Shown: in pieces, positions 8,333-17,225 of the stretch
Numbering within the stretch: position 1 is the first letter of the stretch
Layout: the number at the start of each line of letters is the position of its first letter
Source of the DNA: Novosphingobium sp.
Lineage (GTDB): Bacteria; Pseudomonadota; Alphaproteobacteria; Sphingomonadales; Sphingomonadaceae
Direction of reading: 5' to 3'
Assembly: GCA_024236215.1 (NCBI GenBank)
Contig: JACKKX010000002.1
Location: 310,001 to 374,000 of the forward strand
Length of the DNA: 64,000 nucleotides
Made by a program: the position numbers and the translations under genes
The notes under the pieces: generated by a model
Databases searched by the model: none
Told to the model about the DNA's origin: nothing
What the model saw: the letters and a program-made list of their open reading frames with translations, nothing else

Positions 8333-10150
8333 ATGACCGACCTGGCGCGCATTCGCAATTTCAGCATTATCGCTCACATTGACCACGGCAAAAGCACCCT
8401 TGCCGACCGGCTGATCCAGGTCTGCGGCGGGCTGTCCGAGCGCGAGATGAGCGCACAGGTCCTTGATAACATGGACATTGAGAAAGAGCGCGGGATCACC
8501 ATCAAGGCCCAGACGGTGCGCCTGAAATACAAGGCCCGCGACGGGCTCGATTACGAGCTCAACCTGATGGACACCCCCGGCCACGTCGATTTCGCCTATG
8601 AGGTCAGCCGCAGCCTCGCCGCCTGCGAGGGTGCGCTCCTCGTCGTCGATGCCGCCCAGGGGGTCGAGGCGCAGACGCTGGCCAACGTCTACCAGTCGAT
8701 CGAGCACGACCACGAGATCGTTCCCGTGATCAACAAGATCGACCTGCCGGCCGCCGAGCCGGAAAAGGTCCGCGCCGAGATCGAGGAAATCATCGGCCTC
8801 GACGCCTCCGACGCGGTCCTCACCAGCGCCAAGTCCGGGATCGGCATCGCCGAGGTGCTCGAAGCCGTGGTCACCCGCATCCCGCCCCCCAGGGGCGATG
8901 CCCAGGCCCCGCTCAAGGCCATGCTGGTCGATAGCTGGTACGATCCCTATCTCGGCGTGGTCATCCTCGTGCGGGTGATCGACGGCACCATCAGGAAGGG
9001 CCTACAGGTCAGATTCATGGCCGGCGGCACCGAACACCTGATCGACCGGGTCGGCTGCTTCACCCCCAAGATCGAGCAGCTGGCCGAGCTTGGCCCGGGC
9101 GAGATCGGCTTCATCACCGCGCAGATCAAGGAAGTGGCCCAGGCGCGCGTGGGTGATACGATCACCACGGTCAAGGGCGGGGCCGCCGCGCCGCTCTCCG
9201 GCTTCAAGGAAGTCCAGCCGGTGGTGTTCTGCGGGATCTTCCCCGTCGACGCCGCCGAGTTCGAGAAACTGCGCGAATCAATCGGCAAACTGCGGCTCAA
9301 CGATGCCTCGTTCAGCTTCGAGATGGAGAGCAGCGCCGCGCTCGGCTTCGGCTTTCGCTGCGGCTTCCTCGGCCTACTCCATCTGGAGATCATCCAGGAA
9401 CGCCTCAGCCGCGAATACGATCTCGATCTGATCACCACCGCTCCCTCGGTGGTCTACCGCATCCAGCTGCGCAAGAGCCGCACCGACGACGCGCGCGAGA
9501 TCCTGCTCCACAACCCGGCCGACTACCCCGATCCCAGCCGGATCGAGACGATCGAGGAACCGTGGATCAAGGGCACGATCTACACGCCGGACGAATACCT
9601 CGGCTCGATCCTCAAGCTCTGCCAGGACCGCCGCGGGATCCAGACCGGGCTGACCTACGTCGGCGGCCGCGCCCAGGTGACCTACGAGCTGCCGCTCAAC
9701 GAAGTGGTGTTCGATTTCTACGACCGTCTGAAAAGCATCAGCCGCGGCTATGCCAGCTTCGATTACGAACAGATCGGCCTGCGCGAGGGCGACCTCGTCA
9801 AGATGGCGATCCTCGTCAACAACGAGCCGGTCGACGCGCTAAGCATGATCGTCCACCGCAGCGCGGCGGAGGCAAGAGGCCGCCACATGTGCGAGCGCCT
9901 CAAAGACCTGATCCCCCGCCACCTCTTCAAGATCCCGATCCAGGCCGCGATCGGCGGCAAGGTAGTCGCCCGCGAAACCATCAGCGCAATGCGCAAGGAC
10001 GTCACCGCAAAGTGCTATGGCGGTGATATTACGCGGAAGAAGAAGCTGCTGGAGAAGCAAAAGAAGGGCAAGGCCCGGATGCGCGAGTATGGCAACGTGA
10101 GCATCCCGCAGGAGGCGTTCATCGCGGCGCTGCGGATGGGGGAGGAGTGA
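8333..10150 (+). CDS. lepA: translation elongation factor 4 (LepA), back-translocating GTPase
   Basis: 605 aa, full length for LepA/EF4. The G domain starts with [20 protein letters not shown] (P-loop), then DTPGHVDF (G3) and NKIDLP (G4); domain 2, an EF-G-like domain ([13 protein letters not shown]) and the LepA-specific C-terminal domain ([19 protein letters not shown]) follow. It acts on stalled or mistranslocated ribosomes. It starts 44 nt after the c-di-GMP gene. The region after its stop is the left junction of the insertion-sequence cluster. Confidence 0.98.
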   Translation: MTDLARIRNFSIIAHIDHGKSTLADRLIQVCGGLSEREMSAQVLDNMDIEKERGITIKAQTVRLKYKARDGLDYELNLMDTPGHVDFAYEVSRSLAACEGALLVVDAAQGVEAQTLANVYQSIEHDHEIVPVINKIDLPAAEPEKVRAEIEEIIGLDASDAVLTSAKSGIGIAEVLEAVVTRIPPPRGDAQAPLKAMLVDSWYDPYLGVVILVRVIDGTIRKGLQVRFMAGGTEHLIDRVGCFTPKIEQLAELGPGEIGFITAQIKEVAQARVGDTITTVKGGAAAPLSGFKEVQPVVFCGIFPVDAAEFEKLRESIGKLRLNDASFSFEMESSAALGFGFRCGFLGLLHLEIIQERLSREYDLDLITTAPSVVYRIQLRKSRTDDAREILLHNPADYPDPSRIETIEEPWIKGTIYTPDEYLGSILKLCQDRRGIQTGLTYVGGRAQVTYELPLNEVVFDFYDRLKSISRGYASFDYEQIGLREGDLVKMAILVNNEPVDALSMIVHRSAAEARGRHMCERLKDLIPRHLFKIPIQAAIGGKVVARETISAMRKDVTAKCYGGDITRKKKLLEKQKKGKARMREYGNVSIPQEAFIAALRMGEE

Positions 10151-10151
10151 C

Positions 10152-10180
10152 GCGCTCGTCCTGAGCCTGTCGAAGGATGA
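10152..10180. repeat. REP-like intergenic element
   Basis: Immediately after the lepA stop, GTCCTGAGCCTGTCGAAGGA matches the core of a short REP-like sequence that I recall as common between genes in sphingomonads and other high-GC proteobacteria. Only one copy was noticed in this window, so the assignment relies on recollection of the motif. Confidence 0.45.
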
Positions 10181-10305
10181 GGATGGGGGAGGAGTTAACC
10201 CGTAAGATTGCAGCCACTGATCCAAACTGGATTTTCATCGATTTAGGCACTATGAACCGCCCCGGGATTGCCGGAGGCCCTAACTCCTGAGAGGAAGGGT
10301 CTACG

Positions 10306-10632
10306 ATGAGCAAGACGACGAACAAGTTTGCGCCTGAGGTTCGTGAGCGGGCAGTCCGCATGGTGCTGGATCACGAGAGCGAGCATCCATCCCGGTGGGC
10401 AGCGATCACTTCGATTGCGACCATGATTGGCTGCTCGGGTCATACGCTGCTGGAGTGGGTGAAGAAGGCCGAGGTGAACAGCGGCAAGCGTGCCGGCGTT
10501 CCCACCGAGTTGGCAGACCGGCTCAAGGCGCTGGAACGCGAGAACCGCGAGCTGCGGCAGGCCAACGAGATCCTGCGCAAGGCGTCCGCATATTTTGCCC
10601 AGGCGGAGCTCGACCGCCCGTTCAAGCGATGA
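10306..10632 (+). CDS. IS3-family transposase OrfA
   Basis: 108 aa with an N-terminal helix-turn-helix ([14 protein letters not shown], then [19 protein letters not shown]) and a C-terminal leucine-zipper-like helix ([21 protein letters not shown]), the standard OrfA layout for DNA binding and multimerisation. GAGAGGAAGG precedes the ATG. The stop overlaps the orfB start (ATGA at 10629-10632). OrfAB fusion by -1 frameshifting is expected for the family; I see no A6G slippery heptamer, so the shift site is unclear. Confidence 0.93.
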   Translation: MSKTTNKFAPEVRERAVRMVLDHESEHPSRWAAITSIATMIGCSGHTLLEWVKKAEVNSGKRAGVPTELADRLKALERENRELRQANEILRKASAYFAQAELDRPFKR

Positions 10633-11534
10633 CCAGCTTCATTGATGAGCATCGGGATGAGTATGGGGTCGAGCCGATCTGCCGGGTTCTGCCGATCGCC
10701 CCATCCACCTACCATGAGCGTGTAGCACAGCGTCGCGATCCCTCGCGGCTTTCCCCACGCGCCCAACGTGACGAGGCCATGAAGCCTGAGGTTCGGCGTG
10801 TGTTCGATGCCAACTTCAAGGTCTACGGCGTACGCAAAGTGTGGCGGCAGATGCAGCGCGAGGGCTTCGATATTGCCCGATGCACGGTGGAACGGCTGAT
10901 GCGCGATTTGGGCTTGCAGGGCGTGATCCGGGGCAAGCCGGTGAAGACGACGATCAGCGACAAGGCCGCACCGTGTCCGCTCGATCAGGTCAACCGACAG
11001 TTCCATGCCCCGGCGCCGAACATGCTGTGGGTGTCGGACTTCACCTACGTCGCGACCTGGGCAGGGTTCGTGTACGTAGCCTTCGTGATCGATGTCTACG
11101 CCCGCTACATCGTGGGCTGGCGGGTGAGCAGGACGGCGCATGCCAGCTTCGTGCTGGATGCCCTGGAGCAGGCGATCCATGATCGGCGACCTGTCCATCG
11201 TGGCGGCCTGATCCACCACAGCGACCGCGGCAGCCAGTATGTCTCGATCAAGTATACCGAGCGCCTAGCCGAAGCCGGGATCGAGCCATCGGTAGGCAGT
11301 GTCGGCGACAGCTATGACAACGCCTTGGCCGAGACGATCAACGGTCTTTACAAGGCCGAGGTCATCCACCGGCGGGGGCCGTGGCGATCACTTGAAGCAG
11401 TGGAATACGCCACTCTCGAATGGGTCGACTGGTTCAACAACCGCCGATTGCTCGCGCCCATCGGCAATATCCCGCCGGCCGAAGCAGAGGAACGCTATTA
11501 CGCCATGCTGGACGACACCCTAATGGCCGCATAA
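10629..11534 (+). CDS. IS3-family transposase OrfB (DDE integrase domain)
   Basis: 301 aa from the ATG overlapping the orfA stop; the frame is open further upstream (to 10395), as expected if it is mainly made as an OrfAB frameshift product. It has the HTH_21-like segment ([15 protein letters not shown]) and an rve catalytic core with D (WVSDFTYV), D (HHSDRGSQY) and E ([14 protein letters not shown]). All three catalytic residues are present, so the element should be active. Confidence 0.94.
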   Translation: MTSFIDEHRDEYGVEPICRVLPIAPSTYHERVAQRRDPSRLSPRAQRDEAMKPEVRRVFDANFKVYGVRKVWRQMQREGFDIARCTVERLMRDLGLQGVIRGKPVKTTISDKAAPCPLDQVNRQFHAPAPNMLWVSDFTYVATWAGFVYVAFVIDVYARYIVGWRVSRTAHASFVLDALEQAIHDRRPVHRGGLIHHSDRGSQYVSIKYTERLAEAGIEPSVGSVGDSYDNALAETINGLYKAEVIHRRGPWRSLEAVEYATLEWVDWFNNRRLLAPIGNIPPAEAEERYYAMLDDTLMAA

Positions 11535-11577
11535 TTTAAACCGAATGGCCTCCGGCAATCCCGGGGCGGTTCACTAG

Positions 11578-13222
11578 CCGCTCTTATTCGTGACGATGTT
11601 GTTCTTGGGGAAGATCAATCGTTGGCGGCAGCGGGCGTTTGAGCAGGCCGAGTGCCTCCGCTGCGTCTATTTCATCGCGTGGGATCGAGAGGCTTGCGGG
11701 TTTGATGGAGGGGCTCGGACGTTCAGCGGCACGGCCGCACTGGCTATGTCGGGGCGGGCCTGAGGGCGGCGGCGATGATCCGGAACAGGGCGGCGTCGGG
11801 ACAGGCGGAAGCGAAGGCGACCCGGATGCGGGAGGCGGTCTCGATGACGCGTGCGGCGACTTTGAGGAGCCGCAGGCGCAGGGTCGCGAACTCAGCGTTG
11901 GCAAGCGCGGCTGCCTTGGGGATGGCCTGCTGGATGCGCCACATCAGCCAGAATGCGGCGGTGTGCAGGATCAGCCGCATCTGATTGGCGTTGGCTGATC
12001 GGCATGACGTGCGATCGCTGGCGAGCTGGGCCTTGTGCAACTTGATGAGGTTTTCGGCCTGGCCGCGGGCGCAGTAGAGTGTGTCGTAGATGTGCTCGGC
12101 CGAGCCCTGCTCGAGCGAGGTGACGACGTAGCGGATATCCATGCCGAGCGTGCTGGCCTCGATCCGGGCGACGACACGGCGCTGGCATTTCCAGCTTTTC
12201 GCCCCGTAGCGGGTCTGGGCATAATTTCGCAGGACCACGTGCTGTTCCTCGGCCCGCTTGACCGCGCAGGCATCGGCAATCTTCACGATCTGTGGATCGG
12301 CGCGCAGCACAGCGTTGGTGGGCAGGCCGAAGACATAATCGATGCCCTGTGCCTCGCAGAAGTTCATGACCTCGGGTCTGCCGTAGTGGCCGTCGCCCCG
12401 GATCGTGATGTGGGTCGTGGGCCAGTGCCTCTGGATCTGCCGCACCAGGCGACGGATATGGCCCGCGGCCTCCGCGCCGCTCGGCGTCTTGCCGGTGCGC
12501 AGCAGCATGGCGACCGGCCGCCCCGTTGCCGTGTCGTAGACGTGGATCGGCAGGAAACAGCGCTCACCGTGATGCCCGTTCCAGAACGATAACTGCTGGT
12601 AGCCGTGCACGACATCGCAGGTGTCATCGATGTCCAGCGTCACCGCCTCGGGCGGGGATGGATAACTGGCGCAGTAGATGTCGACCATCGCGGCCATCAT
12701 GCGGGCCAGCTCGCGCGTGGTGGGTGCGTTTTCCCAGCGGCTCATCGTCGGTTGGCTGGCAAGGCCCGCGCCCGAACCCGGTAGCTTGCCCAGCGCCAGG
12801 CGGAAGCCGGGATCGTCACGCAGGGCGTCGAGGTCGTCGGCGTCCTCGTAGCCGCAGGCAATCGCCAGAACCCGAGCCCGCAGGATGTCATCCAGCTTGT
12901 GGACCACCCGCGAAGGATCGCGCCGATCGGCGATGCAGGTGGCCAGCTGCCTGCAGATGTCCATCTCGCGCTCGGCCTGCGCCAATAGCAGAACCCCGCC
13001 GTCCGACGTGATGCGACCGCCGTCGAAGGCAGCCGTGACTTTCTTGCGTTGGACCGCTGGGAATCGAAATGAGCTTGAGGTAACGTCGGTCATGGCGGGT
13101 GTAGCCTATGGCAATTTCTGTCCCGGAGCAGGGACGGCTTAGACACCCAATTTCTTACTTCAGAACAGAGCTTTACGCTACTCCCGCCTACCGCTCAGAC
13201 ACCCCTTGGTGCATAAGAGCGG
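11578..13222 (-). mobile_element. IS1380-family insertion sequence, copy A (1645 bp)
   Basis: Ends are CCGCTCTTAT and its complement (10-bp inverted repeats), flanked by CTAG on both sides (11574-11577 and 13223-13226), fitting the 4-bp target duplication of IS1380 elements. It encodes one transposase on the minus strand. Copy B at 14610-16254 has the same length and an identical transposase in opposite orientation, so the pair forms an inverted repeat around a 1.4-kb segment. Confidence 0.93.
11744..13093 (-). CDS. IS1380-family transposase, copy A
   Basis: 449 aa, full length. It has the IS1380 N-terminus (FDGGRITSDGGVLLLAQAE) and a DDE core: LDIDDTCD, RGDGHYGRPE and RGQAENLIKLHK. About 165 bp between the stop and the left element end are non-coding. 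The protein is identical to that of copy B. Confidence 0.95.
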   Translation of the reverse strand: MTDVTSSSFRFPAVQRKKVTAAFDGGRITSDGGVLLLAQAEREMDICRQLATCIADRRDPSRVVHKLDDILRARVLAIACGYEDADDLDALRDDPGFRLALGKLPGSGAGLASQPTMSRWENAPTTRELARMMAAMVDIYCASYPSPPEAVTLDIDDTCDVVHGYQQLSFWNGHHGERCFLPIHVYDTATGRPVAMLLRTGKTPSGAEAAGHIRRLVRQIQRHWPTTHITIRGDGHYGRPEVMNFCEAQGIDYVFGLPTNAVLRADPQIVKIADACAVKRAEEQHVVLRNYAQTRYGAKSWKCQRRVVARIEASTLGMDIRYVVTSLEQGSAEHIYDTLYCARGQAENLIKLHKAQLASDRTSCRSANANQMRLILHTAAFWLMWRIQQAIPKAAALANAEFATLRLRLLKVAARVIETASRIRVAFASACPDAALFRIIAAALRPAPT

Positions 13223-13311
13223 CTAGGTAGTATTCCGCACTTCGGCCCTTGAACCGTTTGAATCGATTTCTAGCTGTCCAAGTGCTGAGTATTTGGGAAA
13301 GCGGGTCGAAA

Positions 13312-13491
13312 ATGAGCGGCACTCCAGACGGGCGCGAGGCTGAGCAGATCGAACCCATTGATCATGCTAAGTCATTGCTAATTAAAGCTATTGGTATTTT
13401 GGATGCAGTAGGACAGAAGACTGCGGCTGCACACGCACAGTTTGCTCTGGACACTTTGGAGATCAACTCCTTCGACTTGGATCGATCCTAG
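13312..13491 (+). CDS. small protein of unknown function (59 aa), first gene of the accessory cassette
   Basis: Chosen start MSGTPDGR at 13312; the frame opens at 13249 but the extra N-terminus has no ribosome site. The protein is acidic and probably helical, with the core AKSLLIKAIGILDAVGQ followed by AAAHAQFALDTLE. I do not recognise a named domain. It resembles short proteins I recall upstream of LuxR-type regulators in sphingomonads, which is recollection and not a search. It lies 86 bp inside the right edge of IS1380 copy A. Base composition is clearly lower in GC than the flanking chromosome. Confidence 0.6.
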   Translation: MSGTPDGREAEQIEPIDHAKSLLIKAIGILDAVGQKTAAAHAQFALDTLEINSFDLDRS

Positions 13492-13560
13492 CCCGAAACT
13501 CGCAATTCACATTTCGCCCGTTCCGCTGTATTATGCACGCAACTCGGGGGTGAGAGTGAC

Positions 13561-14103
13561 GTGGATTTAGGAACGCAAAGCCAGTTTGCGAAGCCAATGG
13601 GGTGTGGCTTACTCACGCAGCGTCAATCGCAAGTTCTTGAGCTTGTGGCGAAACGGCGCACGCTCAAGCAAATTGCTGGCGAGCTCCAAATTTCCGAATC
13701 AGCGGTCAACCAGCATATCAAAGCGCTCAAGGTGATCCTTGGCGTAAACAGCCTATCCGAGCTCGCAGATCTCCACCGCACGATGGGTAATCTTCATGCT
13801 GAATCGGACTGCAGAAATTCTGCATGCAGGATTCCTGAACTTCCGAGCGAGCACGATATCGACCAGCAATCGGAGCTGGACGACCAAGGCTCCGAAATCA
13901 CCTTTCATGACGCGTTTAGCTATCGTCTGGACGCTCCTTGGGAAGGTGAGATCGAACCTAAGGTCGTTCCGGGACTGCTCGAAGGTTCAAATGCGGGATT
14001 GCTTCGCGCGGCATTGATTGTCGCGATTGCCCTAGGATTTTTTGCCTTGATCCTAATCGGTCTGGGCGTTGCCCAAGGTGTTTCGGAAGTGATTGCCGGT
14101 TAG
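13561..14103 (+). CDS. LuxR-type HTH protein with C-terminal membrane anchor
   Basis: 180 aa from a GTG start (GGGGGTGAG upstream; no in-frame ATG nearby). Residues about 15-75 form a LuxR/GerE-type helix-turn-helix (LTQRQSQVLELVAKRRTLKQ, then SESAVNQHIKALK). An acidic linker follows and one hydrophobic helix closes the protein (LIVAIALGFFALILIGLGV), leaving almost nothing beyond the membrane. There is no receiver or autoinducer domain. A DNA-binding domain tethered to the membrane by a C-terminal helix suggests release by proteolysis or membrane-level sensing; that is inference. Codon use is more AT-rich than in the core genes. Confidence 0.75.
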   Translation: MDLGTQSQFAKPMGCGLLTQRQSQVLELVAKRRTLKQIAGELQISESAVNQHIKALKVILGVNSLSELADLHRTMGNLHAESDCRNSACRIPELPSEHDIDQQSELDDQGSEITFHDAFSYRLDAPWEGEIEPKVVPGLLEGSNAGLLRAALIVAIALGFFALILIGLGVAQGVSEVIAG

Positions 14104-14168
14104 AACCAAACCGCCCGAGACTAACTTGTCGCCACCCGAGGGGAGCATGGGATGGCCGGAGATACCCC

Positions 14169-14501
14169 ATGTCGCTCGACCGTACTGCTGCTACTGCACG
14201 AATTGCTCGCCAGTTGAAGGATGCCGAACAACGGATCGATGATGCGTTGCTTGCGTCTTCCGAGTTGATGGCGACTCTATTGCGCGCACGGGCTTCAACC
14301 AGCGTAGTTCCGCACACCGGCCAAGCAGCTTTGATTCGCCTGGCCGAGGCCCAGCGTTCTATCATCAATGGAGCGAACGACATGTTTCGGGTGCATGATG
14401 TGATGGCATCGATCGGTCGCGAAATGGGTGTGTTCGATGAAGAAGGTTCCACGCCCCCGTCGGGTCTGCTCCAGACGAGCGACGAGAAGGCGGCTGCCTA
14501 G
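14169..14501 (+). CDS. conserved small protein of unknown function (110 aa)
   Basis: Mostly alpha-helical, with LKDAEQRIDDALLASSELMA followed by a second helix pair (ALIRLAEAQRSIINGANDMF, RVHDVMASIGREMG). No membrane segment, no catalytic motif and no known domain recognised. It sits 65 nt after the LuxR-type gene and 38 nt before the interrupted membrane-protein gene, all on the plus strand, so these genes were probably one transcription unit before IS1380 insertion. I recall similar proteins in sphingomonads beside the same neighbours, but that needs checking. Confidence 0.65.
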   Translation: MSLDRTAATARIARQLKDAEQRIDDALLASSELMATLLRARASTSVVPHTGQAALIRLAEAQRSIINGANDMFRVHDVMASIGREMGVFDEEGSTPPSGLLQTSDEKAAA

Positions 14502-14609
14502 ACTTGACCTCGATTGCATCCTGACGGATCGCGGAGTTTATGCTGGCGACAATCTGGGGCCATAAGGCAGAGCTTCAGCAGCTTGTCCTTCTCGCCCTGA
14601 TCCTCCTAG

Positions 14610-16254
14610 CCGCTCTTATGCACCAAGGGGTGTCTGAGCGGTAGGCGGGAGTAGCGTAAAGCTCTGTTCTGAAGTAAGAAATTGGGTGTCTAAGCCGTCC
14701 CTGCTCCGGGACAGAAATTGCCATAGGCTACACCCGCCATGACCGACGTTACCTCAAGCTCATTTCGATTCCCAGCGGTCCAACGCAAGAAAGTCACGGC
14801 TGCCTTCGACGGCGGTCGCATCACGTCGGACGGCGGGGTTCTGCTATTGGCGCAGGCCGAGCGCGAGATGGACATCTGCAGGCAGCTGGCCACCTGCATC
14901 GCCGATCGGCGCGATCCTTCGCGGGTGGTCCACAAGCTGGATGACATCCTGCGGGCTCGGGTTCTGGCGATTGCCTGCGGCTACGAGGACGCCGACGACC
15001 TCGACGCCCTGCGTGACGATCCCGGCTTCCGCCTGGCGCTGGGCAAGCTACCGGGTTCGGGCGCGGGCCTTGCCAGCCAACCGACGATGAGCCGCTGGGA
15101 AAACGCACCCACCACGCGCGAGCTGGCCCGCATGATGGCCGCGATGGTCGACATCTACTGCGCCAGTTATCCATCCCCGCCCGAGGCGGTGACGCTGGAC
15201 ATCGATGACACCTGCGATGTCGTGCACGGCTACCAGCAGTTATCGTTCTGGAACGGGCATCACGGTGAGCGCTGTTTCCTGCCGATCCACGTCTACGACA
15301 CGGCAACGGGGCGGCCGGTCGCCATGCTGCTGCGCACCGGCAAGACGCCGAGCGGCGCGGAGGCCGCGGGCCATATCCGTCGCCTGGTGCGGCAGATCCA
15401 GAGGCACTGGCCCACGACCCACATCACGATCCGGGGCGACGGCCACTACGGCAGACCCGAGGTCATGAACTTCTGCGAGGCACAGGGCATCGATTATGTC
15501 TTCGGCCTGCCCACCAACGCTGTGCTGCGCGCCGATCCACAGATCGTGAAGATTGCCGATGCCTGCGCGGTCAAGCGGGCCGAGGAACAGCACGTGGTCC
15601 TGCGAAATTATGCCCAGACCCGCTACGGGGCGAAAAGCTGGAAATGCCAGCGCCGTGTCGTCGCCCGGATCGAGGCCAGCACGCTCGGCATGGATATCCG
15701 CTACGTCGTCACCTCGCTCGAGCAGGGCTCGGCCGAGCACATCTACGACACACTCTACTGCGCCCGCGGCCAGGCCGAAAACCTCATCAAGTTGCACAAG
15801 GCCCAGCTCGCCAGCGATCGCACGTCATGCCGATCAGCCAACGCCAATCAGATGCGGCTGATCCTGCACACCGCCGCATTCTGGCTGATGTGGCGCATCC
15901 AGCAGGCCATCCCCAAGGCAGCCGCGCTTGCCAACGCTGAGTTCGCGACCCTGCGCCTGCGGCTCCTCAAAGTCGCCGCACGCGTCATCGAGACCGCCTC
16001 CCGCATCCGGGTCGCCTTCGCTTCCGCCTGTCCCGACGCCGCCCTGTTCCGGATCATCGCCGCCGCCCTCAGGCCCGCCCCGACATAGCCAGTGCGGCCG
16101 TGCCGCTGAACGTCCGAGCCCCTCCATCAAACCCGCAAGCCTCTCGATCCCACGCGATGAAATAGACGCAGCGGAGGCACTCGGCCTGCTCAAACGCCCG
16201 CTGCCGCCAACGATTGATCTTCCCCAAGAACAACATCGTCACGAATAAGAGCGG
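14610..16254 (+). mobile_element. IS1380-family insertion sequence, copy B (1645 bp)
   Basis: Same ends as copy A (CCGCTCTTAT and complement) and flanked by CTAG at 14606-14609 and 16255-16258. Inserted in the codon junction CTA|G of the membrane-protein gene. Orientation is opposite to copy A, so the transposases diverge away from the segment between them. Confidence 0.95.
14739..16088 (+). CDS. IS1380-family transposase, copy B
   Basis: 449 aa, residue-for-residue identical to copy A, with the same catalytic segments (LDIDDTCD, RGDGHYGRPE, RGQAENL). Identity of both copies and their ends indicates very recent transposition or ongoing gene conversion between the arms. Confidence 0.95.
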   Translation: MTDVTSSSFRFPAVQRKKVTAAFDGGRITSDGGVLLLAQAEREMDICRQLATCIADRRDPSRVVHKLDDILRARVLAIACGYEDADDLDALRDDPGFRLALGKLPGSGAGLASQPTMSRWENAPTTRELARMMAAMVDIYCASYPSPPEAVTLDIDDTCDVVHGYQQLSFWNGHHGERCFLPIHVYDTATGRPVAMLLRTGKTPSGAEAAGHIRRLVRQIQRHWPTTHITIRGDGHYGRPEVMNFCEAQGIDYVFGLPTNAVLRADPQIVKIADACAVKRAEEQHVVLRNYAQTRYGAKSWKCQRRVVARIEASTLGMDIRYVVTSLEQGSAEHIYDTLYCARGQAENLIKLHKAQLASDRTSCRSANANQMRLILHTAAFWLMWRIQQAIPKAAALANAEFATLRLRLLKVAARVIETASRIRVAFASACPDAALFRIIAAALRPAPT

Positions 16255-16457
16255 CTAGGATATTGGCGAGGCGGCCCTCCCGAACGTCAGGTTGCATCCA
16301 TCTGTGTTGCGATGCTGGTGCTTGATCGCTTGTACCATTGGATCTTCGGTCCCGGCGTCTTCTTCCTTCGCGCAAATCTCGGCCACATTGTGATTGATGC
16401 CGCTGCGCTCGCGGCATTCGTCATTATCGCGCTGAGAGCCAACAGGTTGTACCCCTT

Positions 16458-17225
16458 ATGGCTGGCCAGCTTTCAGCTCATGATCATCGTTTCGCATATC
16501 GTGCGGGCAATCAACCCGGTGATGCTGAACGGAGCATACGGAATACTTGCGTTCGTGCCGTCATACCTGGAGGTGTTGGCGTTCGGGACCGGAATTCTGC
16601 TACATATCAGGAGACAAGCCAGGTTCGGCCGATATCGATCCTGGCAACCCTCCTAAACCCCTTCGCTGGGAATCGATCTGATGCACTTGCGGGGCAACTG
16701 ATCGAGCGGTTCGGAACCATTCAACGCCTGTTGGGGGCTAGCGACACGCAGATTGAAATCGCGTGCCAAGGACATCCCGGTGCGGCAAGCCGAATTTCCG
16801 GTGCACGCGCGTTAGTCTTGGCCGGACTTCAGGAATCAGTCGAACGGTCGAGGGTCGATCCCGCTGATCCGAACCTTGTCCGATATCTGACCTTGAAATT
16901 TAGGGGCCGACCTTACGAAGAATTGCACGCAATCTTTGTCGATCATGATCGGGGGTTCATTTCGGAGGAAAGAGTCTCGGTCGGTACCACGGGCCGGGTC
17001 AAAGCTCGGATATCAAATGTCTTGAGGCGCGCCATCGAACTTGGCGCGCGAGGTCTGATTCTTGTGCACAATCATCCGTCGGAAGTCCCCGAACCCAGTA
17101 TCGAGGACATTCGATCGACAAAGTACATCAAGATGGTGGCTTCGGCGTTGGACGTGGAGATCTTCGATCATTTGATCATCGCTGGAACCAAAGTTGTCAG
17201 CATGCGCAGATTGAACGTCTTGTGA
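16458..17225 (+). CDS. RadC-family protein with JAB/MPN-type metalloprotease fold
   Basis: The C-terminal domain shows the JAMM-like signature ILVHNHPSEVPEPSIEDIRST, with His-x-His-Pro-Ser and a downstream Asp. The N-terminal part (LIERFGTIQRLLGASD) resembles the helix-hairpin region of RadC. The biochemical role of RadC proteins is not established despite the DNA-repair name; they are common on mobile elements. The start is uncertain: the only in-frame ATG (16458) lies about 200 nt inside the preceding gene, whereas recognisable homology begins near 16626. The 3' end overlaps the next gene by GTGA. Confidence 0.8.
   Translation: MAGQLSAHDHRFAYRAGNQPGDAERSIRNTCVRAVIPGGVGVRDRNSATYQETSQVRPISILATLLNPFAGNRSDALAGQLIERFGTIQRLLGASDTQIEIACQGHPGAASRISGARALVLAGLQESVERSRVDPADPNLVRYLTLKFRGRPYEELHAIFVDHDRGFISEERVSVGTTGRVKARISNVLRRAIELGARGLILVHNHPSEVPEPSIEDIRSTKYIKMVASALDVEIFDHLIIAGTKVVSMRRLNVL

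Larger units (their letters stand above)
10253..11573 (+). mobile_element. IS3-family insertion sequence, complete (1321 bp)
   Basis: Bounded by perfect 27-bp terminal inverted repeats (TGAACCGCCCCGGGATTGCC... at 10253-10279 and its complement at 11547-11573) and flanked by a 3-bp target duplication CTA (10250-10252 and 11574-11576). It carries overlapping orfA and orfB in the -1 arrangement of the IS3 family. It looks intact and recent. The right-hand CTA is also the first three bases of the CTAG duplication of the neighbouring IS1380 copy, so the two elements abut with only CTAG between them. Confidence 0.95.
14540..16656 (+). pseudogene. multi-spanning membrane protein gene split by IS1380 copy B
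   Basis: The 5' piece is 14540-14609 (MLATIWGHKAEL..., ending in a hydrophobic run) and the 3' piece 16259-16656. Removing the IS and one CTAG joins them in frame (CTA-GGA) into one uninterrupted protein of about 155 aa with roughly four to five membrane segments (VLLALILLGYW, HIVIDAAALAAFVIIALRA, LASFQLMIIVSHIVRA and others). The rebuilt frame proves the interruption. The 3' part could still be made from ATG 16312 (MLVLDRLYHW) as a 114-aa truncated product lacking the first helix. Function unknown. Confidence 0.85.

Noticed and set aside
10395-10628. Extended upstream start for the IS3 orfB
   Set aside because: This region overlaps orfA in another frame and is most simply the frameshift window; the ATG at 10629 in ATGA overlap is the standard orfB start.
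11574-16258. Classic composite transposon bounded by the two IS1380 copies
   Set aside because: Copy B interrupts a gene whose two halves lie inside and outside the would-be transposon, which shows an individual insertion; matching CTAG at the outer ends is not informative because the inner ends match too.
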